Origin: Variovorax sp. YR216
GTDB lineage: Bacteria > Pseudomonadota > Gammaproteobacteria > Burkholderiales > Burkholderiaceae_C
Assembly: GCF_900107745.1 (NCBI RefSeq)
Contig: NZ_FNRO01000008.1
Span: 124,001 to 188,000, forward strand
Direction: 5' to 3'
DNA length: 64,000 nt
Part shown: positions 49,182 through 57,750 of the stretch, in pieces
Position numbering within the stretch: position 1 is the first letter of the stretch
How the letters are laid out: each line of letters begins with the position of its first letter
The notes under the pieces: generated by a model
Database searches by the model: none
What the model was told of the DNA's origin: nothing
The model's input: only the letters and a program-made list of their open reading frames with translations
Position numbers and translations under genes: made by a program

Positions 49182-50579
49182 GTGACCGGTCCGTCCGCCG
49201 ACTTCGCGCAGCTCCCGCTTTCGCCGCAAACGCTGGCGAATCTGGCGCAGCTCGGCTACGCGCAGATGACGCCGATCCAGGCGGCCAGTCTGCCGTCGGC
49301 GCTGCTCGGCAAGGACCTCATCGCGCAGGCCAAGACCGGCAGCGGCAAGACGGCCGCCTTCGGGCTGGCGCTGCTGGCGAATCTCAATCCGCGCCGTTTC
49401 GCGGTCCAGGCCCTGGTGCTGTGCCCGACGCGTGAACTCGCCGATCAGGTCACGACCGAAATCCGCCGCCTTGCCCGAGCCGCGGAAAACATCAAGGTGG
49501 TCACGCTCTGCGGCGGCGTCGCGCTGCGCGGGCAGCTCGCCAGCCTCGAGCACGGCGCGCATATCGTGGTTGGCACGCCCGGCCGCATCATGGACCACCT
49601 CGAGCGTGGCAGCCTCGATCTCGAAGCACTCAACACGCTCGTGCTCGACGAAGCCGATCGGATGCTCGACATGGGCTTCTTCGACGACATCGCCAAGGTC
49701 GCCCGGCAATGTCCCGCAGAACGACAGACGCTGCTGTTCTCGGCCACGTACCCGGAAGGCATCGAACGGCTCGCCGCGCAGTTCATGAAGAACCCGCAGC
49801 AGATCACCGTGCAGGCGCAGCACGAGGCAGGCAAGATCCGCCAGCACTGGTACGAAGTGCGTGGCGACGAGCGCCTTCACGCCGTGAGCCTGCTGCTCAA
49901 CCATTTCCGTCCGCTCAGCACGCTGGCCTTCTGCAACACCAAGCAGCAGTGCCGCGACCTCGTGCAGGTGCTCCAGTCGCAGGGCTTCAGCGCATTGGCG
50001 CTGTTCGGTGAACTGGAGCAGCGCGAACGCGACCAGGTGCTCGTGCAGTTCGCCAACCGGAGCTGCTCGGTGCTGGTGGCCACCGACGTCGCGGCGCGCG
50101 GGCTCGACATCGCGCAGCTCGAAGCGGTGATCAACGTCGACGTGACGCCCGACCCCGAGGTCCACATCCACCGCATTGGCCGTACCGGCCGCGGCGACGC
50201 GGAAGGGCTGGTGCTGAACCTCGCCGCCATGGACGAGATGGGCAGCGTCGGGAAGATCGAGCAGTTGCAGGGCCGCGAATCCGAATGGCATCCCCTGGCC
50301 GAACTCACCTCCGGGAGTGCCGGGCCCCTGCAGCCGCCGATGGCAACGCTGCAGATCACCGGCGGTCGCAAGGAGAAGATCCGCGCCGGCGACGTGCTGG
50401 GCGCGCTCACCGGCGAGGCCGGCTTCACCCGCGAACAGGTCGGCAAGATCAACGTCAACGATTTCTCCACCTACGTGGCGGTCGACCGGCGCATCGCCCG
50501 CGAGGCCCTGCGCAGGCTGTCCGCAGGCCGCGTCAAGGGCAAGACCGTCAAAGTGCGGCTGCTCGAGGATGTGGCCTAA
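49182..50579 (+). CDS. dbpA: ATP-dependent RNA helicase DbpA
   Basis: 465 residues from the GTG at 49182 (E. coli DbpA has 457). DEAD-box motifs are all present: Q motif AQMTPIQAASLP, AKTGSGKT, PTRELADQ, VLDEADRMLD, SAT, and the C-terminal HRIGRTGR. The last ~75 residues (ITGGRKEKIRAGDVLGAL) form the RRM-like domain that in DbpA binds hairpin 92 of 23S rRNA. The start is uncertain: an upstream ATG at 49128 would overlap infA. It follows infA closely and is probably co-transcribed. Confidence 0.92.
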   Translation: MTGPSADFAQLPLSPQTLANLAQLGYAQMTPIQAASLPSALLGKDLIAQAKTGSGKTAAFGLALLANLNPRRFAVQALVLCPTRELADQVTTEIRRLARAAENIKVVTLCGGVALRGQLASLEHGAHIVVGTPGRIMDHLERGSLDLEALNTLVLDEADRMLDMGFFDDIAKVARQCPAERQTLLFSATYPEGIERLAAQFMKNPQQITVQAQHEAGKIRQHWYEVRGDERLHAVSLLLNHFRPLSTLAFCNTKQQCRDLVQVLQSQGFSALALFGELEQRERDQVLVQFANRSCSVLVATDVAARGLDIAQLEAVINVDVTPDPEVHIHRIGRTGRGDAEGLVLNLAAMDEMGSVGKIEQLQGRESEWHPLAELTSGSAGPLQPPMATLQITGGRKEKIRAGDVLGALTGEAGFTREQVGKINVNDFSTYVAVDRRIAREALRRLSAGRVKGKTVKVRLLEDVA

Positions 50580-50615
50580 TTACGCTTTTCGCTTTCTCAT
50601 CAACCAGAGCTTTCC

Positions 50616-50786
50616 ATGTCCAGCAAAATCCGCACCGAAGCCGACCGCAAGGCGTCCCCCAAGCCCGTTCCCATGCCCGGTTACAGCCTGCCCAAGATGG
50701 GTGGCGGCCAGAAGGTGAGCCTTGAGCGTGGCACCGCGACCCGCAGCAAGAAGAACCCCGGCAAGCGCGCCAAGAAGGGCGGCTGA
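50616..50786 (+). CDS. Small basic protein
   Basis: 56 residues, no recognised family. Strongly basic, with Lys, Arg, Pro and Gly dominating, and a Ser/Lys/Gly-rich end (TRSKKNPGKRAKKGG) that suggests nucleic-acid or ribosome binding. It lies 36 bases downstream of dbpA in the same direction. It is too short for ordinary gene-length cut-offs, but codon use and the clear basic composition support it. Confidence 0.55.
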   Translation: MSSKIRTEADRKASPKPVPMPGYSLPKMGGGQKVSLERGTATRSKKNPGKRAKKGG

Positions 50787-50882
50787 TCGCTTCACCGGTC
50801 CGGCGCGCATGTGTGCTCCGGCTCGCTGAACACCGCAGAACGCGCCTTCCGGGCGCGTTTTTCATTGGAGCTCCCGCCGCAC

Positions 50883-51212
50883 ATGTCCGACGACTACCAG
50901 ATCGAGATTCCGCCCTCGTTCTTCGCGCTCTTCACCGACCGGCGTCAGCGCCTGTACGAGCCCATCGCCGTGGTGCGTGAGCGTTACGAGGTCTGCGAAG
51001 ACCTCGCGAACCATCTCGTCCAGCAGGCGCTGACGCTGCACCACGTCGAGGTTCCGTCCGAGGTTGAAATCCTCGGGAAGATCCATGCAGGCCTCGCCGC
51101 GACCGGATCCAGCTTTTCCCCCGCCGAGGCGCAATGGGTCACGCGACGCCTCGCCGAACTCCTGGGCTGGGGCGATCCGTCGTTCGACGACCCGACGCAC
51201 GCTCCTGACTAG
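50883..51212 (+). CDS. Conserved hypothetical protein
   Basis: 109 residues. The N-terminus SDDYQIEIPPSFFALF, the middle YEVCEDLANHLVQQA and the end WVTRRLAELLGWGD resemble a small family seen in Comamonadaceae. Databases sometimes label that family 'ATPase with chaperone activity', but no ATPase motif is present here, so I do not adopt that name. The start is the ATG at 50883. Its TAG stop shares the tetranucleotide CTAG with the stop of the opposing TetR gene. Confidence 0.75.
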   Translation: MSDDYQIEIPPSFFALFTDRRQRLYEPIAVVRERYEVCEDLANHLVQQALTLHHVEVPSEVEILGKIHAGLAATGSSFSPAEAQWVTRRLAELLGWGDPSFDDPTHAPD

Positions 51213-51943
51213 GCCCTGCGCGCCGTCTTTTTCGCAGCAGGCGCCGCCGCCTCTTCCATTGGCGGAAAGACCGGCAGCGGCCGGAAAGCCACCTGCTTCG
51301 CGGCCGCCCATTCCATGCCCAATCCACGCAGGAGGCAGCTCGCCACCTCGCGCCCGTGCTTTTCAGGTGCGCGGCCGAACGCCACGCTGCGCATCGCCTG
51401 CTGCACCGAGCCGTTGATCATGTCCATTGCAGCCGCCTCGCTCGGCACGCGGAACGCCTTCTGCTTCACGCCCAGCCGCAGATCGGCCAGCACGTAATCG
51501 CGGATCTGCATCAGCAGTTCAGGCGCCGCGACTGAAACCTCCATCAGCATCAGCGCCCACTGCGGGCTTTGCTCGGCGAGCCAGATGTAGCGCTGGATGC
51601 CGATCGCCATGCGCTGCGCGCCTTCGGCCACGCCTTGCTGGCTCTCGGTGATGCGCCGGCACAGCGTGTCGGCCAGCAGCGTCGCGACACCGCGGGCGAC
51701 GTCTTCCTTCGTCTTGAAGTGGTTGTAGACCGTACCGGTCGTGACGCCCGCAACCGCGGCGATTTCCTGGATCGTCGCATCGACATAGCCGCGCGAACCG
51801 AAGACCCGGATCGCTGCCTGCACCAGCTGCACCCGCGTGCGCTCGCGCTTGAGCAGGCCGGGCCGGGCGCGCCACACACTTTCGGCCAGGGCCTCTGGCA
51901 AAGGTGCTATTGACCCGGCACCAAAATTCACGCGATCATCCAT
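51209..51943 (-). CDS. TetR family transcriptional regulator
   Basis: 244 residues. The N-terminal helix-turn-helix (~33-85) has QLVQAAIRVFGSRGYVDATI and the recognition helix in GVTTGTVYNHFKTKED. The C-terminal ligand domain is of the general TetR type. A Pro/Ala/Lys-rich tail follows. It is divergent from a dioxygenase-cytochrome c pair across 55 bases that hold a direct repeat, so it probably represses that pair and itself. Confidence 0.9.
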   Translation of the reverse strand: MDDRVNFGAGSIAPLPEALAESVWRARPGLLKRERTRVQLVQAAIRVFGSRGYVDATIQEIAAVAGVTTGTVYNHFKTKEDVARGVATLLADTLCRRITESQQGVAEGAQRMAIGIQRYIWLAEQSPQWALMLMEVSVAAPELLMQIRDYVLADLRLGVKQKAFRVPSEAAAMDMINGSVQQAMRSVAFGRAPEKHGREVASCLLRGLGMEWAAAKQVAFRPLPVFPPMEEAAAPAAKKTARRA

Positions 51944-51971
51944 TTTTGCACGCTACATCCAATTTTGAACG
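51937..51971. promoter_or_regulatory. Direct repeat in the TetR/dioxygenase divergent promoter
   Basis: Two 16-base units, CATCCATTTTTGCACG (51937-51952) and CATCCAATTTTGAACG (51956-51971), differ at two positions and are spaced 19 bases start to start. A related inverted CAAAATT lies at 51922-51928. The first unit overlaps the TetR start codon. It is the likely operator region for both genes. Confidence 0.5.
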
Positions 51972-51998
51972 AACCACCCATTTAAATAGGAGTTTGCC

Positions 51999-52955
51999 AT
52001 GCCTCCCGATCTCCGCCTCGGCTATCTGGTCTTCGACGTGCGCCGCCCCGACCGGTGGGCGGCCTTCTGCGAACACATGCTGGGTCTCCCGGCGCCGGTC
52101 GCCAACACGGACGGGAGCACCGGGTGGCAGCTCGACGAAGCCAGCCAGCGCCTGATCGTGCGCGAAGGCCCCGCCGACGACCTGGCGGCGATCGGCCTGC
52201 AATGCGGCAGCAACGAGGCGCTCGACCGCATCTTGAACCGCCTTCACGTGGCTGGCTGCGCCGTCGAAGCAGGCGACGCGGCGCTTTGCCACGCGCGCCG
52301 CGTGCAGCGGCTGCATCGCTGCGTCGATCCATGCGGCAACGCGGTCGAACTGTTCACGGGGCCCGAGCGGTCCGCCGCACCATTCAGCTCCGCGGCCTTT
52401 CCCGAGGGCTTCCGGACCGGCGATCTGGGCCTGGGCCATGCGGTGCTCGTGTCCCATGACATCGAGCGCATGGAGGCGTTCTATGTCGAGGTACTCGGTT
52501 TCGGCGTGACCGAGCGCCTGGCGACGCGGGTTGGGCCCATGGACATCCGCGGCGTGTTCCTGCACTGCAACCAGCGCCACCATTCGCTGGCGCTCTTCGA
52601 CATGCCACTGCGCAAGCGCATGCATCACTTCATGCTGCAGGCCGAGCGCCTGTGCGACATCGGGCTTGCCTTCGAGCGCGCGCGCCTTCACAAGGTGCCG
52701 CTGAGCCTGGAACTGGGCCAGCATCCCGCGCCGGACAGCACCTTCTCGTTCTATGGCGAGACGCCATCGGGGTTCGACTTCGAGATCGGCGCCGGCACGC
52801 AGACGATCCATCCCGAAGGCTGGCAAACGCATCACACCGAGATCACCAGCACCTGGGGCCACAAGCCCCGGCTGCGCCTGCAGCTGAAGATGGCTGCCGG
52901 GTTGATCGCGCAGAAGATGTCGGGCGCCACTCGCCAGGCGAAGGAGCTGGCATGA
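51999..52955 (+). CDS. Type I extradiol dioxygenase-like VOC protein
   Basis: 318 residues in two VOC modules, as in 2,3-dihydroxybiphenyl dioxygenases. The iron ligands are placed as expected in the C-terminal module: His in LGLGHAVLVSHD, His in RHHSLALFD and Glu in GFDFEIG. Such enzymes cleave catechol rings. No ring-hydroxylating partner or other aromatic pathway gene is adjacent, so the substrate is unknown. AGGAG lies 8 bases upstream of the ATG. The stop overlaps the next start by 4 bases. Confidence 0.85.
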   Translation: MPPDLRLGYLVFDVRRPDRWAAFCEHMLGLPAPVANTDGSTGWQLDEASQRLIVREGPADDLAAIGLQCGSNEALDRILNRLHVAGCAVEAGDAALCHARRVQRLHRCVDPCGNAVELFTGPERSAAPFSSAAFPEGFRTGDLGLGHAVLVSHDIERMEAFYVEVLGFGVTERLATRVGPMDIRGVFLHCNQRHHSLALFDMPLRKRMHHFMLQAERLCDIGLAFERARLHKVPLSLELGQHPAPDSTFSFYGETPSGFDFEIGAGTQTIHPEGWQTHHTEITSTWGHKPRLRLQLKMAAGLIAQKMSGATRQAKELA

Positions 52956-53863
52956 GCGCCGCGAAGGGCCGCCGCTGGCTCAGGCGCATCGCGGTCACAT
53001 TCGTTGCACTGATCGCATTGGCGGCCGTCGCGATATTCGCCGGCGACCAGATCGGCCGCGCCAGGATGCAGCGCCACGTCGACGTCGCGGTGAAGGGCGT
53101 TCCCTTCCGCGATGACGCCGCGGCCATCGAGCGCGGGCGCTACCTGTTCGCCTCGCGAGGCTGCGTCGACTGCCACGGTGCGAAGGGCGGCGGCGCGGTG
53201 TTCGTCGACGACGGCAAGGGCCTGCGCATCGCGGGCCCGAACATCAGCCCCGGGCCGGGCAGCGTCGTCGCCGGGTACACGCCCGCGGACTGGGAGCGCA
53301 CGATCCGCCACGGTGTCAATCCGAAGGGGCGCGCCCTGATGGTCATGCCGAGCGAGGACTACAACCGCTTCACCGACGACGACCTCGCCTCGCTCGTCGC
53401 CTACCTGCGCCAGATCGCGCCGGCCAACGGCGGTGGGCCGGTGGTCGAGCTGCCGCTGCCGGTGCGGGTGCTGTATGGCTTCGGCGTGATTCGCGATGCG
53501 GCCGCGAAGATCGACCACACGCGCCCACCCGAGCCACCCGTGCCCGACGGCGTAACCACCACGCACGGAGCCTATGTCGCCAACATGTGCCTGGGCTGCC
53601 ATGGCGCGAAGCTCAACGGCGGCAAGATCCCCGGCGGTCCGCCCGACTGGCCGCCCGCGGCGAATCTCACACCGGGCGAAGGCACCGCGATGACCCGCTA
53701 CCCTGACGCGGAAGCCTTCGCGAAGCTCTTCAAGACCGGCAACCGGCCGGACGGCACGGCGGTGAAGGTGATGCCCTTCGGTTCGTTGCGCGAGATGAGC
53801 GATACCGATGTGCGGGCGCTGTTTCTCTATCTGAAGACCTTGCAGCCGGCGCCCCACGGCTGA
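52952..53863 (+). CDS. Membrane-anchored dihaem cytochrome c
   Basis: 303 residues. An N-terminal membrane helix (~12-31) anchors two cytochrome c domains with haem sites CVDCH (residue ~70) and CLGCH (~213). Probable distal Met ligands lie in LMVMPSEDYN and VKVMPFGSL. It resembles the small cytochrome subunits that take electrons from periplasmic dehydrogenases. Translation is coupled to the dioxygenase-like gene through an ATGA overlap, although an electron-transfer link between the two is not obvious. Confidence 0.9.
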   Translation: MSAAKGRRWLRRIAVTFVALIALAAVAIFAGDQIGRARMQRHVDVAVKGVPFRDDAAAIERGRYLFASRGCVDCHGAKGGGAVFVDDGKGLRIAGPNISPGPGSVVAGYTPADWERTIRHGVNPKGRALMVMPSEDYNRFTDDDLASLVAYLRQIAPANGGGPVVELPLPVRVLYGFGVIRDAAAKIDHTRPPEPPVPDGVTTTHGAYVANMCLGCHGAKLNGGKIPGGPPDWPPAANLTPGEGTAMTRYPDAEAFAKLFKTGNRPDGTAVKVMPFGSLREMSDTDVRALFLYLKTLQPAPHG

Positions 53864-53924
53864 GGGCCTTGCTCAATCGATCCACGGCTCTACGATCGAC
53901 CCCATTACCCCACGGAGTCCCGCC

Positions 53925-54116
53925 ATGAGCAACGAGCTGCGCAACAAGCTGCACGAACTGCAGGAGCTGTCGACCAACGCCGCCGATCCGCAGACCCGCG
54001 CGATCATCGAGGCGCTGCGGCTTCAGACCGCCATCCTCAACGAACGGCTGTTTCGCATCGAGCTGCAGCTCAGCGAAGTCATCAAGCGCCGGGACGCGAG
54101 CGTCGACTCCGCCTGA
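53925..54116 (+). CDS. Small helical hypothetical protein
   Basis: 63 residues, predicted all-helical and probably a short coiled coil (ELRNKLHELQELST, AIIEALRLQTAILNERLFRI, ELQLSEVIKRR). No family recognised. A ribosome site-like GGAG lies 8 bases upstream of the ATG. The stop TGA is part of a hairpin shared with the next, convergent gene. Confidence 0.7.
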   Translation: MSNELRNKLHELQELSTNAADPQTRAIIEALRLQTAILNERLFRIELQLSEVIKRRDASVDSA

Positions 54117-54130
54117 GCGGGCTCGCTCAG
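54113..54130. terminator. Hairpin shared by two convergent stop codons
   Basis: CTGAGCG-GGCT-CGCTCAG contains the TGA stop of the left gene and the complement of the stop of the right gene. A 7-base stem without a T tract. Confidence 0.5.
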
Positions 54131-54438
54131 CCGCGGTGCTCGGCGTTGCGCTTGCGGGTGGCGGCGGCCTTCTTCGCCGAGGCGGACCGCTCGGCGGCAC
54201 TGCGCGATGCGGAGGCCGCGCCGCCCAGCCGGCCGCCCTTGTGGGCGGGCGCGTGGTTCTCGGCCTTGCCGCGGCCCGAACCGCTCTTCTTGCCGCCGCC
54301 GGTTTCGGCGTTGACCGTCGCCCAGGCGCGGCGTTCGGCCTCGCCCTTCGCGACGCCACGGTGCTCGTAGCCCTTTTCGATGTGCTCGGCCTGACGCTTC
54401 TGCTTGTTGGTGTACGACGATTTGTCACCTCTTGGCAT
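54127..54438 (-). CDS. Small basic 'plasmid stabilisation'-like protein
   Basis: 103 residues. The N-terminus MPRGDKSSYTNKQKRQAEHI with the following GVAKGEAERRAWATVNAETG matches a widespread chromosomal family that databases label plasmid stabilisation protein. No toxin-antitoxin partner is present and I see no evidence for that role. The C-terminal half is Ala/Ser/Lys/Arg-rich and probably disordered, with possible DNA binding. Confidence 0.8.
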   Translation of the reverse strand: MPRGDKSSYTNKQKRQAEHIEKGYEHRGVAKGEAERRAWATVNAETGGGKKSGSGRGKAENHAPAHKGGRLGGAASASRSAAERSASAKKAAATRKRNAEHRG

Positions 54439-54626
54439 GGTGCGGCTCCTTCAGTGGATGAGGTTCTCAATCGTTGGCCCGGCGCACGCGATGCGGGTAG
54501 GAGGTTCAGGCCGGCCCACGTCAGCAAGCGCTTGCACGACTGCGCCACGGCTGGCCGTTCGGCCGGTTCCTACATGCGCGCGATCCGGCTACCGTTACGC
54601 TTGGAGACGAAAACCAAGGAGCCAGC

Positions 54627-55397
54627 GTGAAACGCGCAAACATCGCCGTATTGACAGGCCTGTCCCTGCTGGTCGGGCTGGCTGCGGGGACGGCAGGCTA
54701 TGCCGTCCTGCGGCTCGCACGGTCGACGAAGCTGGCGGGCCGCGGCCATTCCTACGACCAGGTCGCCGGGGCCGAAGGCTCGAGGCTGCTGGTGATCGGC
54801 GACAGCACCGGCAGCGGCGCCGGCGCGAGCGATCCGCAATTCAGCCTCCCGGGGCTTCTGTCGCGCGCGAATCCGTCGCTCACCGTGGTCAACCACGCGC
54901 AGCCCGGTGCACGCTTCGAGGACTTCCTGGCGCAGCTCGATGGCGAAGAGCCTTTCGATGCGGTGCTGGTCCTCGGCGGCGGCAACGACGTGATCCGCAT
55001 GACGCGCCTGGCCGGTCTGCGCCACACCGTGGAGCGGGTCGCGCAGCGGGCCCGCGTGCGGGCCGGCCTGGTGGTGTTCATGCCGCCGGGCAACCTCGGC
55101 AACGCGCGGCCGTTCCTGCCGCCATGGGACTGGTGGATGGCCTGGCGCTCGCGGCGGCTGAATGCGATCGTCTCGGAAGTCGCGCGTGCCAACGGCGCGC
55201 TCTGCGTTTCGCTGTACCAGGAGCGCGAGGACGATCCCTTCGCGCGCCATTCCCGCCGCATGCACTCGAGGGACGGCCTGCATCCGAGCGACGCGGGCTA
55301 CGAGCTGTGGCAGCGCGAGCTCGAAACGCAGGTCCAGCTATCGGCCAAGCTGCGCAAGATCGGGCGGACCGCCGCGCGGCGCGGCGCCGACTTCTGA
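54627..55397 (+). CDS. SGNH/GDSL hydrolase
   Basis: 256 residues with an N-terminal membrane anchor or signal (~7-28). The catalytic blocks are LLVIGDSTGSGAGA (Ser nucleophile), LGGGNDVIR (oxyanion Asn) and DGLHPSDAGY (Asp and His). It is an esterase or lipase-like enzyme; the natural substrate is unknown. GTG is the start, set by AAGGAG 5 bases upstream. Its 3' 60 bases overlap the convergent helicase gene. Confidence 0.88.
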   Translation: MKRANIAVLTGLSLLVGLAAGTAGYAVLRLARSTKLAGRGHSYDQVAGAEGSRLLVIGDSTGSGAGASDPQFSLPGLLSRANPSLTVVNHAQPGARFEDFLAQLDGEEPFDAVLVLGGGNDVIRMTRLAGLRHTVERVAQRARVRAGLVVFMPPGNLGNARPFLPPWDWWMAWRSRRLNAIVSEVARANGALCVSLYQEREDDPFARHSRRMHSRDGLHPSDAGYELWQRELETQVQLSAKLRKIGRTAARRGADF

Positions 55398-57692
55398 CGC
55401 GAACATCGGCTGCACGCGCCACCACGCCGGCAGCAGCGCGCGGATTTCCTGTCGCGCGAAGCGGTCGTCGAGCAGGTAGAGCACGCCCGCGTCCGTCTCG
55501 GTGCGGATGACGCGGCCGGCCGCCTGCACCACCTTCTGCAGCCCGGGGTAGACGTAGGTGTATTCGTAGCCGTCGCCGAAGAGCGCGTCCATGCGCTCGC
55601 GCATGACCTCGTTGGGCTCGTTGTGCTGCGGCAGGCCGAGGCTCGCGACGAAAGCGCCGACGAGGCGATCGCCCGGCAGGTCGATCCCTTCGCCGAACGC
55701 GCCGCCGAGCACCGCGAAGCCGATGCCCTGGCCGCCCGGCACGAAGCGCGCGAGAAAGGCGTCCCGGTCGGCCTCGCGCATGCCGCGCGACTGCGCCCAG
55801 GTCGGCACGTCGGGATGCCGGTCGGCGAAGGCGGCCGATGCATCCGCGAGGTAGTCGAAGCTGCTGAAGAAAGCCAGGTAGTTGCCGGGGCGTTGCGCGA
55901 ACTGCTCCGCAATGATGTCCACCAGGGTTGCGAGCGAGCGTGGCCGATCGCGAAAGCGCGTCGACACATCCATGGCGACGCGCACCGTGAGCTGCTCGCT
56001 GCGAAAGGGCGAGTCCACGTCGAGCGTCGCGGTGTCGTCGGGCAGCCCCAGCGTGTCGCGGTAGAACGAGAAGGGCGCCAGCGTGCCCGAGAAGCAGGTG
56101 GCCGACGCACAGGCGCCGAAGCGGCCGGCAAGAAATGGCGCCGGAACGAGGTTGCGGATGACGAGCACGCGTGCGCCGTCCGGGCCCAGCGTGCATTCGA
56201 AGACCGAGTGCCGCGCGAAGGAATCGACCAGCCGGGCGAACCGCAGCACATCGAAGAAGCACTGCTGGAGCGGGCCGAGCGGCTCGTCGGGATGCGCGGT
56301 GAAATGCTCGGCCATCACCGCGACCGCGTCGAGCAGCGCGCGCGCAAACGCCTCGGGGATTTCATCGCGCGCCTCGTAGGCGGCGACCTGCTCGCGCTGC
56401 AGCAGCCGCCATTCGCGGTCGAGATTGCGCAGCGCCTTGCGGATCGGCACGGGGGCCTTCTCCATCACGCCGTCGATCGCGGTCGATGCGAGCTCCGCCG
56501 AATACATGCCGCGCGCACGGTCGAGCAGGTTGTGCGCCTCGTCGACGAGAAGGGCGACGCGCCAGTCTTCCTCTTTCGTCAGCGCATACAGGAAGGCGCT
56601 GCCGTCGAAGTAGTAGTTGTAGTCGCCGACGATCACGTCGCTCCAGCGGACCAGCTCCTGCGCGAGGTAGTAGGGGCAGACCTCGTGCTGCAGCGCGATG
56701 CGGCGCAGTTCGATGCGGTCGAGCCAGCCGGCTTGCACCGCCTCGCCGCGCGCAGCCGGCAGGCGGTCGTAGAAGCCGCGCGCCAGCGGGCAGGCCTCGC
56801 CGTTGCATGCGCGCCCGGGATGCTCGCAGGCCTTCTCGCGGGCGGCGAGCTCGAGCACGCGCAGCGGCGCGCGTTCGCGGTCGAGCGCGCGCAGCGCTTC
56901 GAGCGCCACCCCGCGGCCCGAAGTCTTCGCGGTGAGGAAGAAGACCTTGTCGAGCTTCTGCGCGGGCCTCGCCTTGAGCAGTGGAAAGAGCGTCGCCACC
57001 GTCTTGCCGATGCCGGTCGGCGCCTGCGCCAGCAGGCAGCGGTCCGACGCGGCGGCGCGGTACACCGCTTCGGCGAGATCGCGCTGGCCGGGGCGGAAGT
57101 CGCCGTGGGGGAAGGCAAGCGCTCCGAGCGCGTGGTCGATGTCCGTTCGATGCTTTGCCTCCTGCTCGGCCCAGGCCAGAAAGCGGCCGCACAGGGTCTC
57201 GAAATGCGCGCGCAGTTCGTCGCGCGTGCAGGTCTCTTCGAGCACCGTTTCTTCCTCGCTGTCGAGGTCCAGATAGACCAGGGCGACGCCCATCCGCTGG
57301 AGCTGGTCGCGTTCGCACAGCATCCACGCATAGGTCTTCGCCTGCGCCCAGTGCAGCGCGCGGTGGTTGGACTTGATGGCCGCGAACTCCCCGCGGAAGG
57401 TCTTGATCTCCTCGACGCGGCGGCGATGCGGGTCGTAGCCGTCCGCGCGGCCGCGCACGGTCAGGCGATCGAACGCCGCGGCAAGGATGACTTCGCTTTC
57501 ATAGGCGGGACCCCGGCGGTTCTGCACCAGGCGGTGCCCGCCCTGGCCTTCCTGCGCGCTCGGAACCGGCACGAAGCGCAGGTCGAGGTCGCCCGCCTTC
57601 GCGGCGAAGGCGCACAGCGTCTTCACCGAAACGGTGAGCGCCGTGGCCGGACCTTCGGCGGTGGAGGGTGATTCAGGGGAAGAGGGGAGCAT
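55338..57692 (-). CDS. XPD/DinG-like superfamily 2 helicase with N-terminal nuclease-like domain
   Basis: 784 residues. The N-terminal ~170 residues resemble a PD-(D/E)XK nuclease, with GRADGYDPHRRRVEEIKT providing Asp and E-x-K. The helicase part has Walker A APTGIGKT, four cysteines of a probable 4Fe-4S cluster (CEHPGRACNGEACPL and EVCPYY), DEAH-box LLVDEAHNLLDRA and the C-terminal VVQAAGRVIRTETD. DinG/XPD helicases are 5'-3' and act in repair. The nuclease-plus-helicase layout would allow DNA unwinding and cutting by one protein. It is not in an evident defence island. Confidence 0.88.
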   Translation of the reverse strand: MLPSSPESPSTAEGPATALTVSVKTLCAFAAKAGDLDLRFVPVPSAQEGQGGHRLVQNRRGPAYESEVILAAAFDRLTVRGRADGYDPHRRRVEEIKTFRGEFAAIKSNHRALHWAQAKTYAWMLCERDQLQRMGVALVYLDLDSEEETVLEETCTRDELRAHFETLCGRFLAWAEQEAKHRTDIDHALGALAFPHGDFRPGQRDLAEAVYRAAASDRCLLAQAPTGIGKTVATLFPLLKARPAQKLDKVFFLTAKTSGRGVALEALRALDRERAPLRVLELAAREKACEHPGRACNGEACPLARGFYDRLPAARGEAVQAGWLDRIELRRIALQHEVCPYYLAQELVRWSDVIVGDYNYYFDGSAFLYALTKEEDWRVALLVDEAHNLLDRARGMYSAELASTAIDGVMEKAPVPIRKALRNLDREWRLLQREQVAAYEARDEIPEAFARALLDAVAVMAEHFTAHPDEPLGPLQQCFFDVLRFARLVDSFARHSVFECTLGPDGARVLVIRNLVPAPFLAGRFGACASATCFSGTLAPFSFYRDTLGLPDDTATLDVDSPFRSEQLTVRVAMDVSTRFRDRPRSLATLVDIIAEQFAQRPGNYLAFFSSFDYLADASAAFADRHPDVPTWAQSRGMREADRDAFLARFVPGGQGIGFAVLGGAFGEGIDLPGDRLVGAFVASLGLPQHNEPNEVMRERMDALFGDGYEYTYVYPGLQKVVQAAGRVIRTETDAGVLYLLDDRFARQEIRALLPAWWRVQPMFASEVGAAPRGGPPDLAQLGR

Positions 57693-57750
57693 CGCGCTGG
57701 ATGAATATACAGCGCGAGCTTACGCCCCCCACTCCCTATTGCCCGTGGAC

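Noticed and set aside
54127..54438. Plasmid maintenance function
   Set aside because: The family name is inherited annotation; no partner gene, origin or plasmid feature is present.
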